Source of the DNA: Agromyces intestinalis
GTDB lineage: Bacteria > Actinomycetota > Actinomycetes > Actinomycetales > Microbacteriaceae
Length of the DNA stretch: 64,000 bases
Assembly: GCF_008365295.1 (NCBI RefSeq)
Contig: NZ_CP043505.1
Location: 62,001 to 126,000 of the forward strand
Reading direction: 5' to 3'
Position numbers and translations under genes: made by a program. Each line of letters begins with the position of its first letter. Within the stretch, counting starts at the first letter, position 1. Below are positions 1 through 10,369 of the stretch, piece by piece. The notes beneath the pieces are model-generated. The model ran no database searches and was not told the DNA's origin. It saw only the letters and a list, made by a program, of their open reading frames with translations.

Positions 1-2
1 CG

Positions 3-542
3 CTCGCCGACACCGAGGCGCGTCTGAAGGCGGGCAAGGGCGTCCCGACGCCCACCCGCGCCGAGCGTGAGGCCGCGCGCAAGCGCCCGCTCGTGCCGAA
101 CGACCGCAAGGAGGCCGCCCGCCAGGCGAAGGCCAAGGCCGCCGACGCGCGCGAACGCGCCCGCGTCGGCATGGCGAACGGCGAGGAGAAGTACCTTCCG
201 ATCCGCGACCGCGGCCCGCAGAAGAAGTTCGTGCGCGACTACGTCGACGCCCGCTTCAGCATCGGCGAGATGCTCATCCCCGTGATGTTCCTCGTGATCG
301 TGCTCACCTTCGTGCAGAGCTACGAGGTGCAGGCCCTGTCGATCCTGCTGCTGTGGGTGTTCTTCGCCGTCGCGGTGATCGATGTGATCATCCTGGGCCA
401 GCTGCTCACCCGCAAGCTGCGCTCGAAGTACGGCGACCGCGCCGAGCGCGTGCGGTGGTATGCCGCGATGCGCGCGCTGCAGCTGCGCCCGCTCCGGCTG
501 CCGAAGCCGCAGGTGAAGCGCCGCCAGTACCCGGCGCTCTGA
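3..542 (+). CDS. DUF3043 membrane protein, 5' end outside the window
   Basis: The frame is open from the first bases of the window, so the N-terminus is missing; the ATG at 93 is internal to the conserved part. The visible protein starts with a basic, charged stretch (KGVPTPTRAEREAARKRP, then VPNDRKEAARQAKAKA) typical of DUF3043 proteins. Next comes the YLPIRDRGP / FVRDYVDAR segment and two membrane helices near the C-terminus (around EMLIPVMFLVIVLTF and LLLWVFFAVAVIDVIILG). The tail is basic. The family is widespread in actinobacteria and its function is unknown. It converges on the next gene with 58 bases between them. Confidence 0.85.
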   Translation, partial: LADTEARLKAGKGVPTPTRAEREAARKRPLVPNDRKEAARQAKAKAADARERARVGMANGEEKYLPIRDRGPQKKFVRDYVDARFSIGEMLIPVMFLVIVLTFVQSYEVQALSILLLWVFFAVAVIDVIILGQLLTRKLRSKYGDRAERVRWYAAMRALQLRPLRLPKPQVKRRQYPAL

Positions 543-600
543 GCGAACCCGGCCCACCAGGCGAACCTGACGCGCTCAGCGAACCCGACGCGCCGAGCGA

Positions 601-1758
601 TCAGTCGCGCAGGAACGCGGCGCCCCGGATGAGCGGTACCCGCGACTCTTCGTCGGTCCACGACCCGTGCTGCCCGATCATCTTCTCAGCCGTGCGGTTC
701 GTCTCGCGCCGGTCGTAATAGGCGATGCCGGAGCGGGCGGCGACGAGCACATCGCCGATCCGCGCACGCACCTCGAGTGGAATCCGCGCCGCCGGGCCGT
801 AGAGACCGGCGGTGAGGGCCTCGTCTCGCGTGAGGACCCACGACCGGCCCTCTTCGGCGCGGCGCCAGCCGTCGATGAGTCGGGCGCGCGAGGCATCCGG
901 CAGCGAGGGGTCGAGATGCAACGCGAGGCAACGCGGTTCTCCCGCGATGTGCCGCACCCCGTCGAGCAGATCGGGTCGGTCGTCTACGAAGACGTGCCGA
1001 TGCGCGGGCACGTCGACCACGCCGTGGTCGGCCGTCACGAGGGTGCCCGTGCCGCGGGGAACGAGCCGGTCGAGCCGGGCGAGCTCGGCGTCGACGGTCT
1101 CGAGCGCGGCCAGCCAGCGCTCGGACTCCCACCCGTGCGAGTGCGCGAGCTGATCGAGCTCGGGGATGTAGAGGTAGACGATGGTCGGCTGGACGCCCGA
1201 GATCAGTTCGAGCGCCGCGTCGACCCGGTCGGCGATGGTCGCTGCGGCCCGGTATTCGGCGCCGCGCAGCACCGCGCGCGTGAACCCCGACGTCGCGTAA
1301 CGGGCGGCGCCGACGGCGACGGTGCGGATGCCTCGGGCCACCGCCTGCTCGAACCAGGTCGCCGATCGCTGCCAGTCGTCGGGCAGCAGACCCGCGTCCC
1401 AGCCGTTGAGCTGGTTGACGACGCGATCGGCCGCCGGCTCGAGCACCCGGTAGCCCACGATGCCGTGCACGCCGGGCGGCTCGCCCGTCGAGAACGAGGC
1501 GATGGCGGCGGCGGTCGTCGACGGGAAGACCGTGCGGATCACGTCGCGTCGCGACATCCGACCCGCGAGATGCCGGGCGTGCCCGGCCCGCGATGCGAGG
1601 TTCGAGGCACCCAGACCGTCGACGAGCGCGACGATCGCGCTGCGGGCGCCGGGGAGGCCGAGCGGGTTCGCCTCCCCGGCGAGGGCGGCCGTCACGCTCG
1701 GAAGGATCGCGGCCGGCCGCAGAACGGTGTCGTCGGGCACCGGTAGCATGGCAGGCAT
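601..1758 (-). CDS. Alkaline phosphatase-fold phosphodiesterase / nucleotide pyrophosphatase-like protein
   Basis: The 385-residue protein has the alkaline phosphatase superfamily arrangement seen in type I phosphodiesterases. An early metal Asp lies in [10 protein letters not shown] (about residue 47). The nucleophile Thr lies in [11 protein letters not shown] (about 81-82). Further metal ligands lie in [12 protein letters not shown] and [11 protein letters not shown]. No signal peptide is seen, so it is probably cytosolic; the substrate cannot be told. A longer frame reaches 1809, but I start at the ATG at 1758 because a CAGACT -10-like hexamer sits 7 bases upstream and residues before it are not conserved-looking. 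It is divergent from the topoisomerase A gene, with 74 bases between the starts. Confidence 0.8.
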   Translation of the reverse strand: MPAMLPVPDDTVLRPAAILPSVTAALAGEANPLGLPGARSAIVALVDGLGASNLASRAGHARHLAGRMSRRDVIRTVFPSTTAAAIASFSTGEPPGVHGIVGYRVLEPAADRVVNQLNGWDAGLLPDDWQRSATWFEQAVARGIRTVAVGAARYATSGFTRAVLRGAEYRAAATIADRVDAALELISGVQPTIVYLYIPELDQLAHSHGWESERWLAALETVDAELARLDRLVPRGTGTLVTADHGVVDVPAHRHVFVDDRPDLLDGVRHIAGEPRCLALHLDPSLPDASRARLIDGWRRAEEGRSWVLTRDEALTAGLYGPAARIPLEVRARIGDVLVAARSGIAYYDRRETNRTAEKMIGQHGSWTDEESRVPLIRGAAFLRD

Positions 1759-1765
1759 CGCGCCC

Positions 1766-1771
1766 AGTCTG
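1766..1771 (-). promoter_or_regulatory. -10-like hexamer (CAGACT), leaderless start of the phosphodiesterase gene
   Basis: CAGACT is read on the minus strand, 7 bases before the ATG at 1758. There is no Shine-Dalgarno sequence between them, so transcription would begin at or next to the start codon. Confidence 0.45.
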
Positions 1772-1832
1772 GCACAGGCCGGGCGCGAACCGTTCCATCG
1801 CGCGAGCACCGCGCCGAGCCCCCGAGAGACGG

Positions 1833-4313
1833 ATGACCCGAGCAGCCGACGAGCCCACCGACACGCCGATCGCGGAGCGCATCGAAGACGTCGACGTCTC
1901 CACCGAGATGCAGGGCTCCTTCCTCGAGTACGCGTACTCGGTGATCTACTCCCGGGCGCTGCCCGACGCCCGCGACGGCCTGAAGCCGGTGCAGCGTCGC
2001 ATCCTCTTCAGCATGACCGAGATGGGCCTGCGGCCCGATCGTGCGCACGTGAAGAGCTCCCGCGTCGTCGGCGAGGTGATGGGCAAGTACCATCCGCACG
2101 GCGACTCGGCGATCTACGACGCCCTCGTGCGGCTCGCCCAGCCCTTCACGCTGCGCGTGCCGCTCGTCGACGGCCACGGCAACTTCGGCTCGCTCGACGA
2201 CGGCCCGGCCGCGTCGCGATACACCGAGGCACGTCTTGCCGCGCCCGCCGTGTCGATGTCCGAGGGACTCGACGAAGACGTGGTCGACTTCGTGCCCAAC
2301 TACGACGGCAAACTGCAGCAGCCCGAGGTCATGCCCTCGGCGTTCCCGAACCTGCTGGTGAACGGCGCGAGTGGCATCGCGGTCGGCATGGCCACCAACA
2401 TGGCGCCGCACAACCTCGTCGAGGTCGTGCACGCCGCCCGCCACCTGATCGCGAACCCCGAGGCGACGCTCGACGAACTGATGGAGTTCGTGCCCGGCCC
2501 CGATTTCCCATCGGGCGGCACGATCGTCGGGCTCGACGGCGTGCGCGATGCGTACACCTCGGGCCGCGGCTCGTTCAAGACGCGCGCGAAGGTCGCGGTC
2601 GAACAGCTCACCGCCCGCAAGACGGGCCTGGTCGTCACCGAGCTGCCCTACCTCGTCGGCCCCGAGAAGGTCATCGAGAAGATCAAAGACGGTGTCAACG
2701 CCAAGAAGATCACCGGCATCGCCGACGTCACCGACCTGACCGACCGCAAGCACGGGCTGCGCCTCGTGATCGGCATCAAGACGGGATTCAACCCGCAGGC
2801 GGTGCTCGAGCAGCTCTACCGGCTGACGCCGCTCGAAGACGGCTTCGCCATCAACAACGTGGCGCTCGTCGACGGCCAGCCGCAGACTCTCGGGCTGAAA
2901 GAGCTGCTGCAGGTCTACATCGACCACCGCGTACGGGTGGTCACGCGGCGCAGCGAATTCCGGCTCGCCCGGCGGCGCGAACGGCTGCACCTGGTCGAGG
3001 GCCTGCTCGTCGCGATCCTCGACATCGACGAGGTCATCCAGGTCATCCGCTCGAGCGACGACGCCGACCGCGCCCGCACTCGGTTGCAAGAGGTCTTCGA
3101 CCTCAGTCAGGTGCAGGCCGAGTACATTCTCGAACTCCGGCTGCGCCGGCTCACGAAGTTCTCGCGCATCGAGCTCGAGACCGAGCGCGACCAGTTGCTC
3201 GCCGACATCGCCCACCTCGAGGAGCTGCTCGCCAGCTCGGCGCGCATCCGCGCGCTGGTCTCCGACGAGCTCGGTGAGATCGCTGAGCGGTTCGGCACGC
3301 CGCGCCGCACGCTGCTCACGATGGTCAAGTCGTTGCCGCCTGCGGCGCGGCGCGCTGCGGCGGCCGCGTCGGCCGCGTCGCTCGAGCACGCGGATGTCCC
3401 GTGCCGGGTGCTGCTCGGCGCGACCGGCCGCATCGCCAGGATCGATCGCCCCGACGGCGCCGACGAGCTGGCCATCACGGTCCCCACTCGTCGCTCGAAG
3501 CACGATGCGGTGAGGTCGGTGCTCGACACCACCAGCCGCAGCGAGATCGGGGCGGTCACGAGTCGCGGCCGACTCATCCGGTTCTCACCGCTCGACCTGC
3601 CGCAGCTGCCGCCGAACGCGCCGCAGCTCGGCGCCGGAGTGCGCGTCGGCGAGTACCTCGGCCTCGCCGACCGTTCCGAGCAGGTGCTCGCGCTCGTCTC
3701 GCTCACCTCCGACCAGCCGATCGTGCTCGGCACCGCGCAGGGCGTGGTCAAGCGCGTCCAGCCGGGCGGCTACCCGAACCGGCCCGACTTCGAGGTGATC
3801 GCGCTGAAGCCCGGCGACGCGGTGGTCGGCGCGGCGCAGGGCGGCGACGACGACGAACTGGTGTTCATCGCCAGCGATGCGCAGCTGCTGCACTTCCCGG
3901 CGTCGGCCGTCCGTCCGCAGGGCTGTGCCGCGGGGGGCATGGCGGGCATCAAGCTCGCCGCCGACGCCCGTGTCGTCGGGTTCTCCGTGATCGAACGCGG
4001 CGATCTCGAACGCAGCGTCGTGGTGACGGTCGCCGCGGCCACCGACACGCTGCTCGGCGCTGACCCGGGCTCGGCCAAGACCTCGTCGTTCGACGAGTTC
4101 CCGGGCAAGGGCCGGGCGACCGGCGGGGTGCGCGCCCAGCGGTTCCTCAAGGGTCAGGACGCGCTGTCGGTGGCGTGGGCCGGGCCCGAGCCGGCGCACG
4201 CGCTCGGGGCCGACGGCAGCGTGCGCCAGCTTCCCGAGGCGCTTGCGAAGCGGGATGCTTCGGGGACCCCGCTCGACGCGCCCGTCGCGGTCATCGGACG
4301 ACGGATCGGCTGA
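1833..4313 (+). CDS. parC: DNA topoisomerase IV-type subunit A (GyrA/ParC family)
   Basis: The 826-residue protein is a type IIA topoisomerase DNA-cleavage subunit. The N-terminal [18 protein letters not shown] and [12 protein letters not shown] motifs open the winged-helix domain. The catalytic Tyr is Tyr130 in [10 protein letters not shown]. The quinolone-determining segment reads [16 protein letters not shown], with the susceptible-type Ser92 and Asp96. The C-terminal beta-pinwheel (about residue 500 on) lacks a recognisable GyrA box (QRGGxG), which argues for decatenase (ParC) rather than gyrase. The start ATG follows GAGAGACGG. The B-subunit gene lies convergently downstream, an unusual layout for partners normally in one operon. 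True gyrA/gyrB would be expected near dnaA, outside this window. Confidence 0.88.
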   Translation: MTRAADEPTDTPIAERIEDVDVSTEMQGSFLEYAYSVIYSRALPDARDGLKPVQRRILFSMTEMGLRPDRAHVKSSRVVGEVMGKYHPHGDSAIYDALVRLAQPFTLRVPLVDGHGNFGSLDDGPAASRYTEARLAAPAVSMSEGLDEDVVDFVPNYDGKLQQPEVMPSAFPNLLVNGASGIAVGMATNMAPHNLVEVVHAARHLIANPEATLDELMEFVPGPDFPSGGTIVGLDGVRDAYTSGRGSFKTRAKVAVEQLTARKTGLVVTELPYLVGPEKVIEKIKDGVNAKKITGIADVTDLTDRKHGLRLVIGIKTGFNPQAVLEQLYRLTPLEDGFAINNVALVDGQPQTLGLKELLQVYIDHRVRVVTRRSEFRLARRRERLHLVEGLLVAILDIDEVIQVIRSSDDADRARTRLQEVFDLSQVQAEYILELRLRRLTKFSRIELETERDQLLADIAHLEELLASSARIRALVSDELGEIAERFGTPRRTLLTMVKSLPPAARRAAAAASAASLEHADVPCRVLLGATGRIARIDRPDGADELAITVPTRRSKHDAVRSVLDTTSRSEIGAVTSRGRLIRFSPLDLPQLPPNAPQLGAGVRVGEYLGLADRSEQVLALVSLTSDQPIVLGTAQGVVKRVQPGGYPNRPDFEVIALKPGDAVVGAAQGGDDDELVFIASDAQLLHFPASAVRPQGCAAGGMAGIKLAADARVVGFSVIERGDLERSVVVTVAAATDTLLGADPGSAKTSSFDEFPGKGRATGGVRAQRFLKGQDALSVAWAGPEPAHALGADGSVRQLPEALAKRDASGTPLDAPVAVIGRRIG

Positions 4314-4368
4314 CCGCGACGCCGCCCCGCACCGGGGGCTGAGGCCCGAAGGCCGCACACCCCCGGCC

Positions 4369-4391
4369 GAGGTGCGGCGCGGCCGCACCTC
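4369..4391. terminator. Hairpin between the convergent topoisomerase genes
   Basis: A perfect 10-bp stem (GAGGTGCGGC / GCCGCACCTC) with a 3-base loop lies in the 101-base gap between two convergent stop codons. It has no T-run, but its position fits a bidirectional terminator. Confidence 0.6.
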
Positions 4392-4414
4392 GCGTGACGC
4401 CCGCCCGCAGCGCC

Positions 4415-6493
4415 TCACGCGTCGATGCGCTCGCGGCTCAGTCCGTTGGCACTGTCGATGATGAACTCCTTGCGCGGCGCGACGTCGTTGCCCATCAGCA
4501 GTTCGAACACCCGGCCGGCCTGCTCGGCATCGGCGACCCCGACGCGGCGCAGCATGCGATGCTTCGGATCCATCGTGGTCACGGCGAGCTGATCGGCATC
4601 CATCTCGCCGAGGCCCTTGTAGCGCTGCGGTTCGCCGAACTTGCGGCCGCGGCGGGTGAGGTCTTTCGTGACCGCGGCGAACTCGGCCTCGGAGTAGGTG
4701 TAGATCGTCTCGTTCGGCTTGGTGCCGGGGTTCTGCACGATGATGCGATGCAGCGGGGGCACGGCGGCGAAGACCCTCCCCTCCTCGATCATCGGGCGCA
4801 TGTACCGGAAGAACAGCGTCAGCAGCAGGGTGCGGATGTGCGCGCCGTCGACGTCGGCGTCGCTCATGATGATGACCTTGCCGTAGCGTGCCGCCGACAG
4901 ATCGAAGGTGCGCCCAGAGCCTGCGCCGATGGTCTGGATGATCGCGGCGCACTCGGCGTTGCCGAGCATGTCGGCGATCGACGCCTTCTGCACGTTGAGG
5001 ATCTTGCCGCGGATCGGCAGCAGTGCCTGGTGCTCGCTGTCGCGAGCGAGCTTGGCCGTGCCGAGCGCGGAGTCGCCCTCGACGATGAAGAGCTCGCTGT
5101 GCGCGACATCCGACGATCGGCAGTCGGCGAGCTTCGCCGGCAGCGACGAAGACTCGAGCGCGTTCTTTCGACGCTGGGTCTCTTTGTGAGTGCGCGCGGA
5201 GATGCGCGCCTTCATCTCGGCGACCACCTTGTCGAGCACGAGTGCGGTCTGCGCCTTGTCGTCGCGCTTGGTCGAGGCGAACCGCTCGGCCAGCGACTTC
5301 TGCACGACCGACGCCACGATGGAGCGCACCGCGGGCGTGCCGAGCACCTCTTTGGTCTGGCCCTCGAACTGCGGCTCGGCGAGGCGCACCGTGAGCACGG
5401 CCGTGAGGCCGGCGAGCACGTCGTCCTTGTCGAGCTTGTCGTTGCCCACCTTCAACCGCCGCGCGTTCTGCTCGACCTGGCTGCGGATGACCTTGAGCAG
5501 GCCCTGCTCGAAGCCGGCAAGGTGCGTGCCGCCCTTCGGCGTGGCGATGATGTTCACGAACGTGCGCACCGTCGTGTCGTACCCGGTGCCCCAGCGCAGC
5601 GCGACATCGACGTGACAGTGCCGTTCGACCTCGGTCGGCACCATCGCGCCGCGGTCGCTCAGCACCGGCACCGTCTCGGTGAACCGGCCATCGCCGTTGA
5701 GCCGCCAGACGTCGGTGACGGGGCCGTCGGTCGAGAGGTGCTCGACGAACTCGCTGATGCCGCCCTCGAAGCGGAAGCCATGGGTCTCGGGCTCGTCGCC
5801 GCGCTCGTCGAGCACGGTGATGCCCAGACCCGGGATCAGGAACGCGGTCTGGCGGGCGCGGGCGAGCAGCTCCTCGAGCTGAAAGCTCGCGCCCTTGGTG
5901 AAGATCTGCGGGTCGGCCCAGTACCGGATGCGCGTGCCGGTGACGCCCTTGGCGACCTTGCCGGCCACCCGCAGCTCGCTCGACTGCTCGAACGGCGAGA
6001 ACGGCGACAGCGGGCTCGGCCCGTCGGCGCCGTCGGCGAAACGCCCGGGCTCGCCGCGGTGGAACGACATCGCCCAGGTCTTTCCGCCCCGGTCGACCTC
6101 GACGTCGAGCCGCTCGGACAGCGCGTTCACGACGGACGCACCGACACCGTGCAGACCGCCCGACGCCGAGTACGAGCCCGAGCCGAACTTTCCGCCGGCG
6201 TGCAGCTTCGTGAACACGACCTCGACACCGCTGAGACCGGTCTTGGGCTCGATGTCGACGGGGATGCCGCGCGCATGGTCGCGCACCTCGACGCTGCCGT
6301 CGCGGTGCAGCACGACCTCGATGTCGCTGCCGTGACCCGCGAGCGCCTCGTCGACCGAGTTGTCGATGATCTCCCACACGCAGTGCATGAGGCCGCGCGA
6401 GTCGGTCGAACCGATGTACATGCCCGGTCGCTTGCGCACGGCTTCGAGGCCCTCGAGCACGGAGAGATGGCGGGCGGAATAGTCGGAGCTCAC
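4415..6493 (-). CDS. parE: DNA topoisomerase IV-type subunit B (GyrB/ParE family)
   Basis: The 692-residue ATPase subunit has a GHKL domain (LEAVRKRPGMYIGST, then EIIDNSVDEALAG), a transducer domain, and a TOPRIM domain. TOPRIM shows EGDSALGTAKLARD (about residue 472) and the metal-binding MSDADVDGAHIRT (about 544). It partners the A subunit in ATP-dependent strand passage. The frame is open up to 6832, but the family's conserved N-terminus (SSDYSARHLSVLEGL) begins at the GTG at 6493. There is no Shine-Dalgarno sequence there, and a TATCCT hexamer lies 8 bases upstream, suggesting a leaderless mRNA. It is divergent from the DUF7455 gene. Confidence 0.88.
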   Translation of the reverse strand: MSSDYSARHLSVLEGLEAVRKRPGMYIGSTDSRGLMHCVWEIIDNSVDEALAGHGSDIEVVLHRDGSVEVRDHARGIPVDIEPKTGLSGVEVVFTKLHAGGKFGSGSYSASGGLHGVGASVVNALSERLDVEVDRGGKTWAMSFHRGEPGRFADGADGPSPLSPFSPFEQSSELRVAGKVAKGVTGTRIRYWADPQIFTKGASFQLEELLARARQTAFLIPGLGITVLDERGDEPETHGFRFEGGISEFVEHLSTDGPVTDVWRLNGDGRFTETVPVLSDRGAMVPTEVERHCHVDVALRWGTGYDTTVRTFVNIIATPKGGTHLAGFEQGLLKVIRSQVEQNARRLKVGNDKLDKDDVLAGLTAVLTVRLAEPQFEGQTKEVLGTPAVRSIVASVVQKSLAERFASTKRDDKAQTALVLDKVVAEMKARISARTHKETQRRKNALESSSLPAKLADCRSSDVAHSELFIVEGDSALGTAKLARDSEHQALLPIRGKILNVQKASIADMLGNAECAAIIQTIGAGSGRTFDLSAARYGKVIIMSDADVDGAHIRTLLLTLFFRYMRPMIEEGRVFAAVPPLHRIIVQNPGTKPNETIYTYSEAEFAAVTKDLTRRGRKFGEPQRYKGLGEMDADQLAVTTMDPKHRMLRRVGVADAEQAGRVFELLMGNDVAPRKEFIIDSANGLSRERIDA

Positions 6494-6501
6494 GACGGTC
6501 A

Positions 6502-6507
6502 AGGATA
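6502..6507 (-). promoter_or_regulatory. -10-like hexamer (TATCCT) for parE
   Basis: TATCCT is read on the minus strand, 8 bases before the GTG start at 6493, with no ribosome binding site between. It fits a leaderless transcript. No convincing -35 at 17 bp was seen. Confidence 0.5.
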
Positions 6508-6640
6508 CTGACGCCCGGCGACACCGTGCGTCAGGCGCTACGCGCACAGCGAAATGCCAGCCCACGTGGAGGGGACCTCGGCATTCCCGTGCTTTCATTG
6601 AGGAACGGAAACACGAGCGTGACCGACTGGAGGAGGAGCC

Positions 6641-6871
6641 ATGACGCAGTACACCGAGACCGCTGCGACCGAAGCCGAGGCCCCCTACGAGCTCACCGCG
6701 CTCGACCGGTGCGACGCCTGCGGTGCGCAGGCGTACATCCGCGTGGTCGTCTCGAACGGCGAGCTGCTGTTCTGCGCGCACCACGGTCGCAAGCACCAAG
6801 AGAAGCTGTCGCAGATCGCCCACAGCTGGCACGACGAGTCGAGCCGCCTGCTGGTCGACACGCGCGACTGA
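6641..6871 (+). CDS. DUF7455 small putative zinc-binding protein
   Basis: This is a 76-residue acidic protein. Its core reads ALDRCDACGAQAYIRV, then LLFCAHHGRKH, so CxxC and CxHH could bind one zinc ion. This small family is common in actinobacteria next to the topoisomerase B or sigA genes; its function is unknown. The start has a strong Shine-Dalgarno sequence (GGAGGAGG about 6 bases upstream), unlike the leaderless neighbours. A strong terminator follows 11 bases after the stop, so it is probably monocistronic. Confidence 0.85.
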   Translation: MTQYTETAATEAEAPYELTALDRCDACGAQAYIRVVVSNGELLFCAHHGRKHQEKLSQIAHSWHDESSRLLVDTRD

Positions 6872-6882
6872 TCAGGTCTTCC

Positions 6883-6912
6883 ACGAACGCCCCGCTTCGG
6901 CGGGGCGTTCGT
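6883..6912 (+). terminator. Rho-independent-type terminator after DUF7455
   Basis: A 13-bp perfect stem (ACGAACGCCCCGC) is capped by a stable TTCG tetraloop and followed by CGTTCT. It lies directly downstream of the DUF7455 stop. On the other strand it lies downstream of gatD. Confidence 0.85.
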
Positions 6913-6967
6913 CGTTCTGCTCGACGGATGCCGCGGAGCGGGCGATGACGGCCGCAGCCGCCGCGCC

Positions 6968-7705
6968 TCACCCGGGCAGCGCGACCTTCGCGGCCTCGAG
7001 CAGCAGCCGACGGGCCTCGTTCGCGTAGCCGTCGACGATCGCGGCCTGCTCCCCCGGCGCGTACTCCACGCCGGCGCGCGAGGCGAGCTCGGTGAGGATC
7101 GCGTCGGCGAACCCGGGGTTCTTGGCGAGCACCGGCCCGTGCAGGTGCGTGCCGAGCACCCACCCCATGGCCACGCCCTCCTGGCCCGAATCGCGGCCGT
7201 TCCCGGCACCGGCGAGCAGTCGGCCGAGCGGCGAGGCCTCGGCCTGGACGTAGTCGCGCGCGTGGTTCTCGAATCCGACGAGGTGCCCGAATCGCGGCGA
7301 CCGCAGCACGATCTCGCCGGTGACGCGGCCCGCCGCACGCGGCACGGCCCGCCCGGGCAGGACGCCGAGTCCTTCGACGGTGCGGCCGTCGGCGGTCTCC
7401 ACGCCCCAGCTGAGCAGTTCCCAACCGGTGCCGACGGCGAGGATCGGAACGCCCTCGGTTCCCCACCGGCGCAGCTGGTCGTGCATGGTGAGCAGGCGCT
7501 CGCGCGCCGCCTCGAGCGATGAGTCGTTGCCCGAGCCCACGACCACGGCGTCGACCCGGTCGGGCAGCTCGTCGACGTGTTCGACGCGGGCGATGCGGGC
7601 CTCGTGCCCGGCCCAACGGAGGCGTTGCGCGAGCACGGCCGCGTTCTCGGCATCGCCGTTGGTGTTCAGCAGCGACGGCACGAGCGCCGCGATCGTGAAG
7701 GTCAT
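6968..7705 (-). CDS. gatD: GatD-like class I glutamine amidotransferase subunit lacking the catalytic Cys
   Basis: This 245-residue protein has the GatD architecture: a GSGND turn, the nucleophile elbow, GFENHARDY, and the conserved THLHGP (His187, His189). In canonical GatD the elbow reads like LAVCGGYQLLG and carries the glutaminase Cys. Here the aligned segment is LAVGTGWELL, with Gly92 (GGC codon, 7430-7432) in place of Cys. The whole protein has no Cys, so it cannot hydrolyse glutamine by the standard mechanism. It is translationally coupled to murT, whose TGA shares its last base with the ATG (TGATG). The frame is intact and the fold motifs are preserved, which suggests a maintained non-catalytic or repurposed subunit rather than a decaying gene. 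Confidence 0.8.
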   Translation of the reverse strand: MTFTIAALVPSLLNTNGDAENAAVLAQRLRWAGHEARIARVEHVDELPDRVDAVVVGSGNDSSLEAARERLLTMHDQLRRWGTEGVPILAVGTGWELLSWGVETADGRTVEGLGVLPGRAVPRAAGRVTGEIVLRSPRFGHLVGFENHARDYVQAEASPLGRLLAGAGNGRDSGQEGVAMGWVLGTHLHGPVLAKNPGFADAILTELASRAGVEYAPGEQAAIVDGYANEARRLLLEAAKVALPG

Positions 7706-8973
7706 CAGGCCTCCGTGAGTCCGAGGTGGGCGCGGGTGCGGCGCATCGAGTCCGCGGTGAACACGATGGTCTTCACCCCGTGCTCGGGGCCGGGGGCCGC
7801 CAGGAAGTCGTCGATGGCGCGCGCCAGGTCGGGCTCGACGCGGTCGATCTGCACGCCGTCGTAGGCGAGCATGAGGGCCGCCTCGTGCGCCTTCGAACCC
7901 GAGACGATCGCGACACGGCGCAGGCTCGAGGCATCCGTCGGCCAGAAATAGGAGGGATCGCGCACGTCGGAACCGATCGCGAAGAGGATCTGCTCGGTGC
8001 CGGGCTCGATGCCGTCGGCGTTGAGCTGGTAGCTCGCCGGATTCTGCACCAGCACGAACTCGACCTCGTGCCCGCGCACCGTGGTGCGCTCGCCGCGGCC
8101 GAAGACCGCCGGGATCTCGCTCAGCGCCTGCGCCGCGGTCGCGCGGCCGAAACGGTCGCCGAGCGCCGCCTTCGCGGTCGCGTACGCGGCCGCGGCGTCG
8201 ACGGCGTAGTGGATGCCTCGGGCGGGCAGCGAGACGTCGACGGATGCCTCGTCGTCGACGAGCACGGCACGGCGACCATCGACCGCCTCGACCACGAGGC
8301 CGCCGTCGGCGTCGAGGCGGTCACGTGCGGTCTCGGTGTAGCCGAGGCCTCGCGGCGCCGACGCGAGCACGTCGTCGGAGACGCCGTACCGGTGCACCGC
8401 GACCGAGCCGGGCAGCGCGGCCGCCAGCCGCTCGAGTGCGGCGTCGTCGGCATTCACCACGACCGCTTCGTGCGCGCGCTCGGCGATGCGGCGAAGCATC
8501 CCGACCACCATGTCGGAGTCGTGGAACCGGTCGATCTGGTCGACCATCACATTCGTGAGCGCGACGATGCGCGCGTCGACGCCCTGCATGACCAGGGCGC
8601 CGTGTCCCTCGTCCATCTCGAGCACGGCGAGATCGCCCGGCACGCGGCCGCGCCAGTCGGCGCGCTCGAGCAGCGCCGACGTCAGGCCCTGGGAGATGTT
8701 CGCCGTCGATGGGTTCGTGAACACGTCCACGCCGTGGGCGCGCAGGATCGCGACGAGCATCTTCGTCGTCGTCGACTTGCCGCTCGACCCCGATACCACG
8801 ATGAGTCCCTGCGGGAAGCCCGACAGGGTGCGCTTCAGGTAGCCGGGGGCGATGCGGTTGACGACGAGGCCCGGAACCGCGGATCCGCCGCCCGGCTTGC
8901 GCAGCCGGGCGGCGAATCTGGTGAGTCTGCCGGCGAGGATCGCCGGCCCATAACGCAGGGAACCAGCGCGCAC
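7705..8973 (-). CDS. murT: MurT-like Mur ligase family protein without the zinc ribbon
   Basis: The 422-residue protein carries the Mur-ligase ATP-binding loop VVSGSSGKSTTTKML, the following TNPSTANISQGLTSAL segment and LEMDEGHGA, as in MurT. MurT with GatD normally amidates the D-Glu alpha-carboxyl of lipid II. Canonical MurT contains a four-Cys zinc ribbon inserted after the YGV segment; this protein has no Cys anywhere, and that stretch is only ordinary acidic sequence. The C-terminal domain keeps an SDVRDPSYFW segment resembling the usual DGxDxSW motif, while the usual KNPAG reads QNPAS. The start is the GTG at 8973, 7 bases after the sigA stop, so it may be cotranscribed with sigA. The DUF1727-type C-terminus pairs with GatD. 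Confidence 0.82.
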   Translation of the reverse strand: MRAGSLRYGPAILAGRLTRFAARLRKPGGGSAVPGLVVNRIAPGYLKRTLSGFPQGLIVVSGSSGKSTTTKMLVAILRAHGVDVFTNPSTANISQGLTSALLERADWRGRVPGDLAVLEMDEGHGALVMQGVDARIVALTNVMVDQIDRFHDSDMVVGMLRRIAERAHEAVVVNADDAALERLAAALPGSVAVHRYGVSDDVLASAPRGLGYTETARDRLDADGGLVVEAVDGRRAVLVDDEASVDVSLPARGIHYAVDAAAAYATAKAALGDRFGRATAAQALSEIPAVFGRGERTTVRGHEVEFVLVQNPASYQLNADGIEPGTEQILFAIGSDVRDPSYFWPTDASSLRRVAIVSGSKAHEAALMLAYDGVQIDRVEPDLARAIDDFLAAPGPEHGVKTIVFTADSMRRTRAHLGLTEA

Positions 8974-8980
8974 CGGCGGC

Positions 8981-10369
<1,389 letters not shown>

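Noticed and set aside
1833..4313. Annotation of the A subunit as DNA gyrase
   Set aside because: No GyrA box (QRGGxG) is visible in the C-terminal domain and the gene is not near dnaA/gyrB, so topoisomerase IV type is more likely. The distinction still needs comparison with the genome's other pair.
3585..6524. A 979-codon frame on the minus strand across the two topoisomerase genes
   Set aside because: It is an Arg-rich shadow of parE in another frame and of parC on the other strand, with no recognisable motif and no start signal.
6968..8973. MurT-GatD as a decaying pseudogene pair
   Set aside because: Both frames are intact, overlap by one base, and keep ATP-loop and His motifs. The missing cysteines are substitutions or a replaced segment, not frameshifts or stops.
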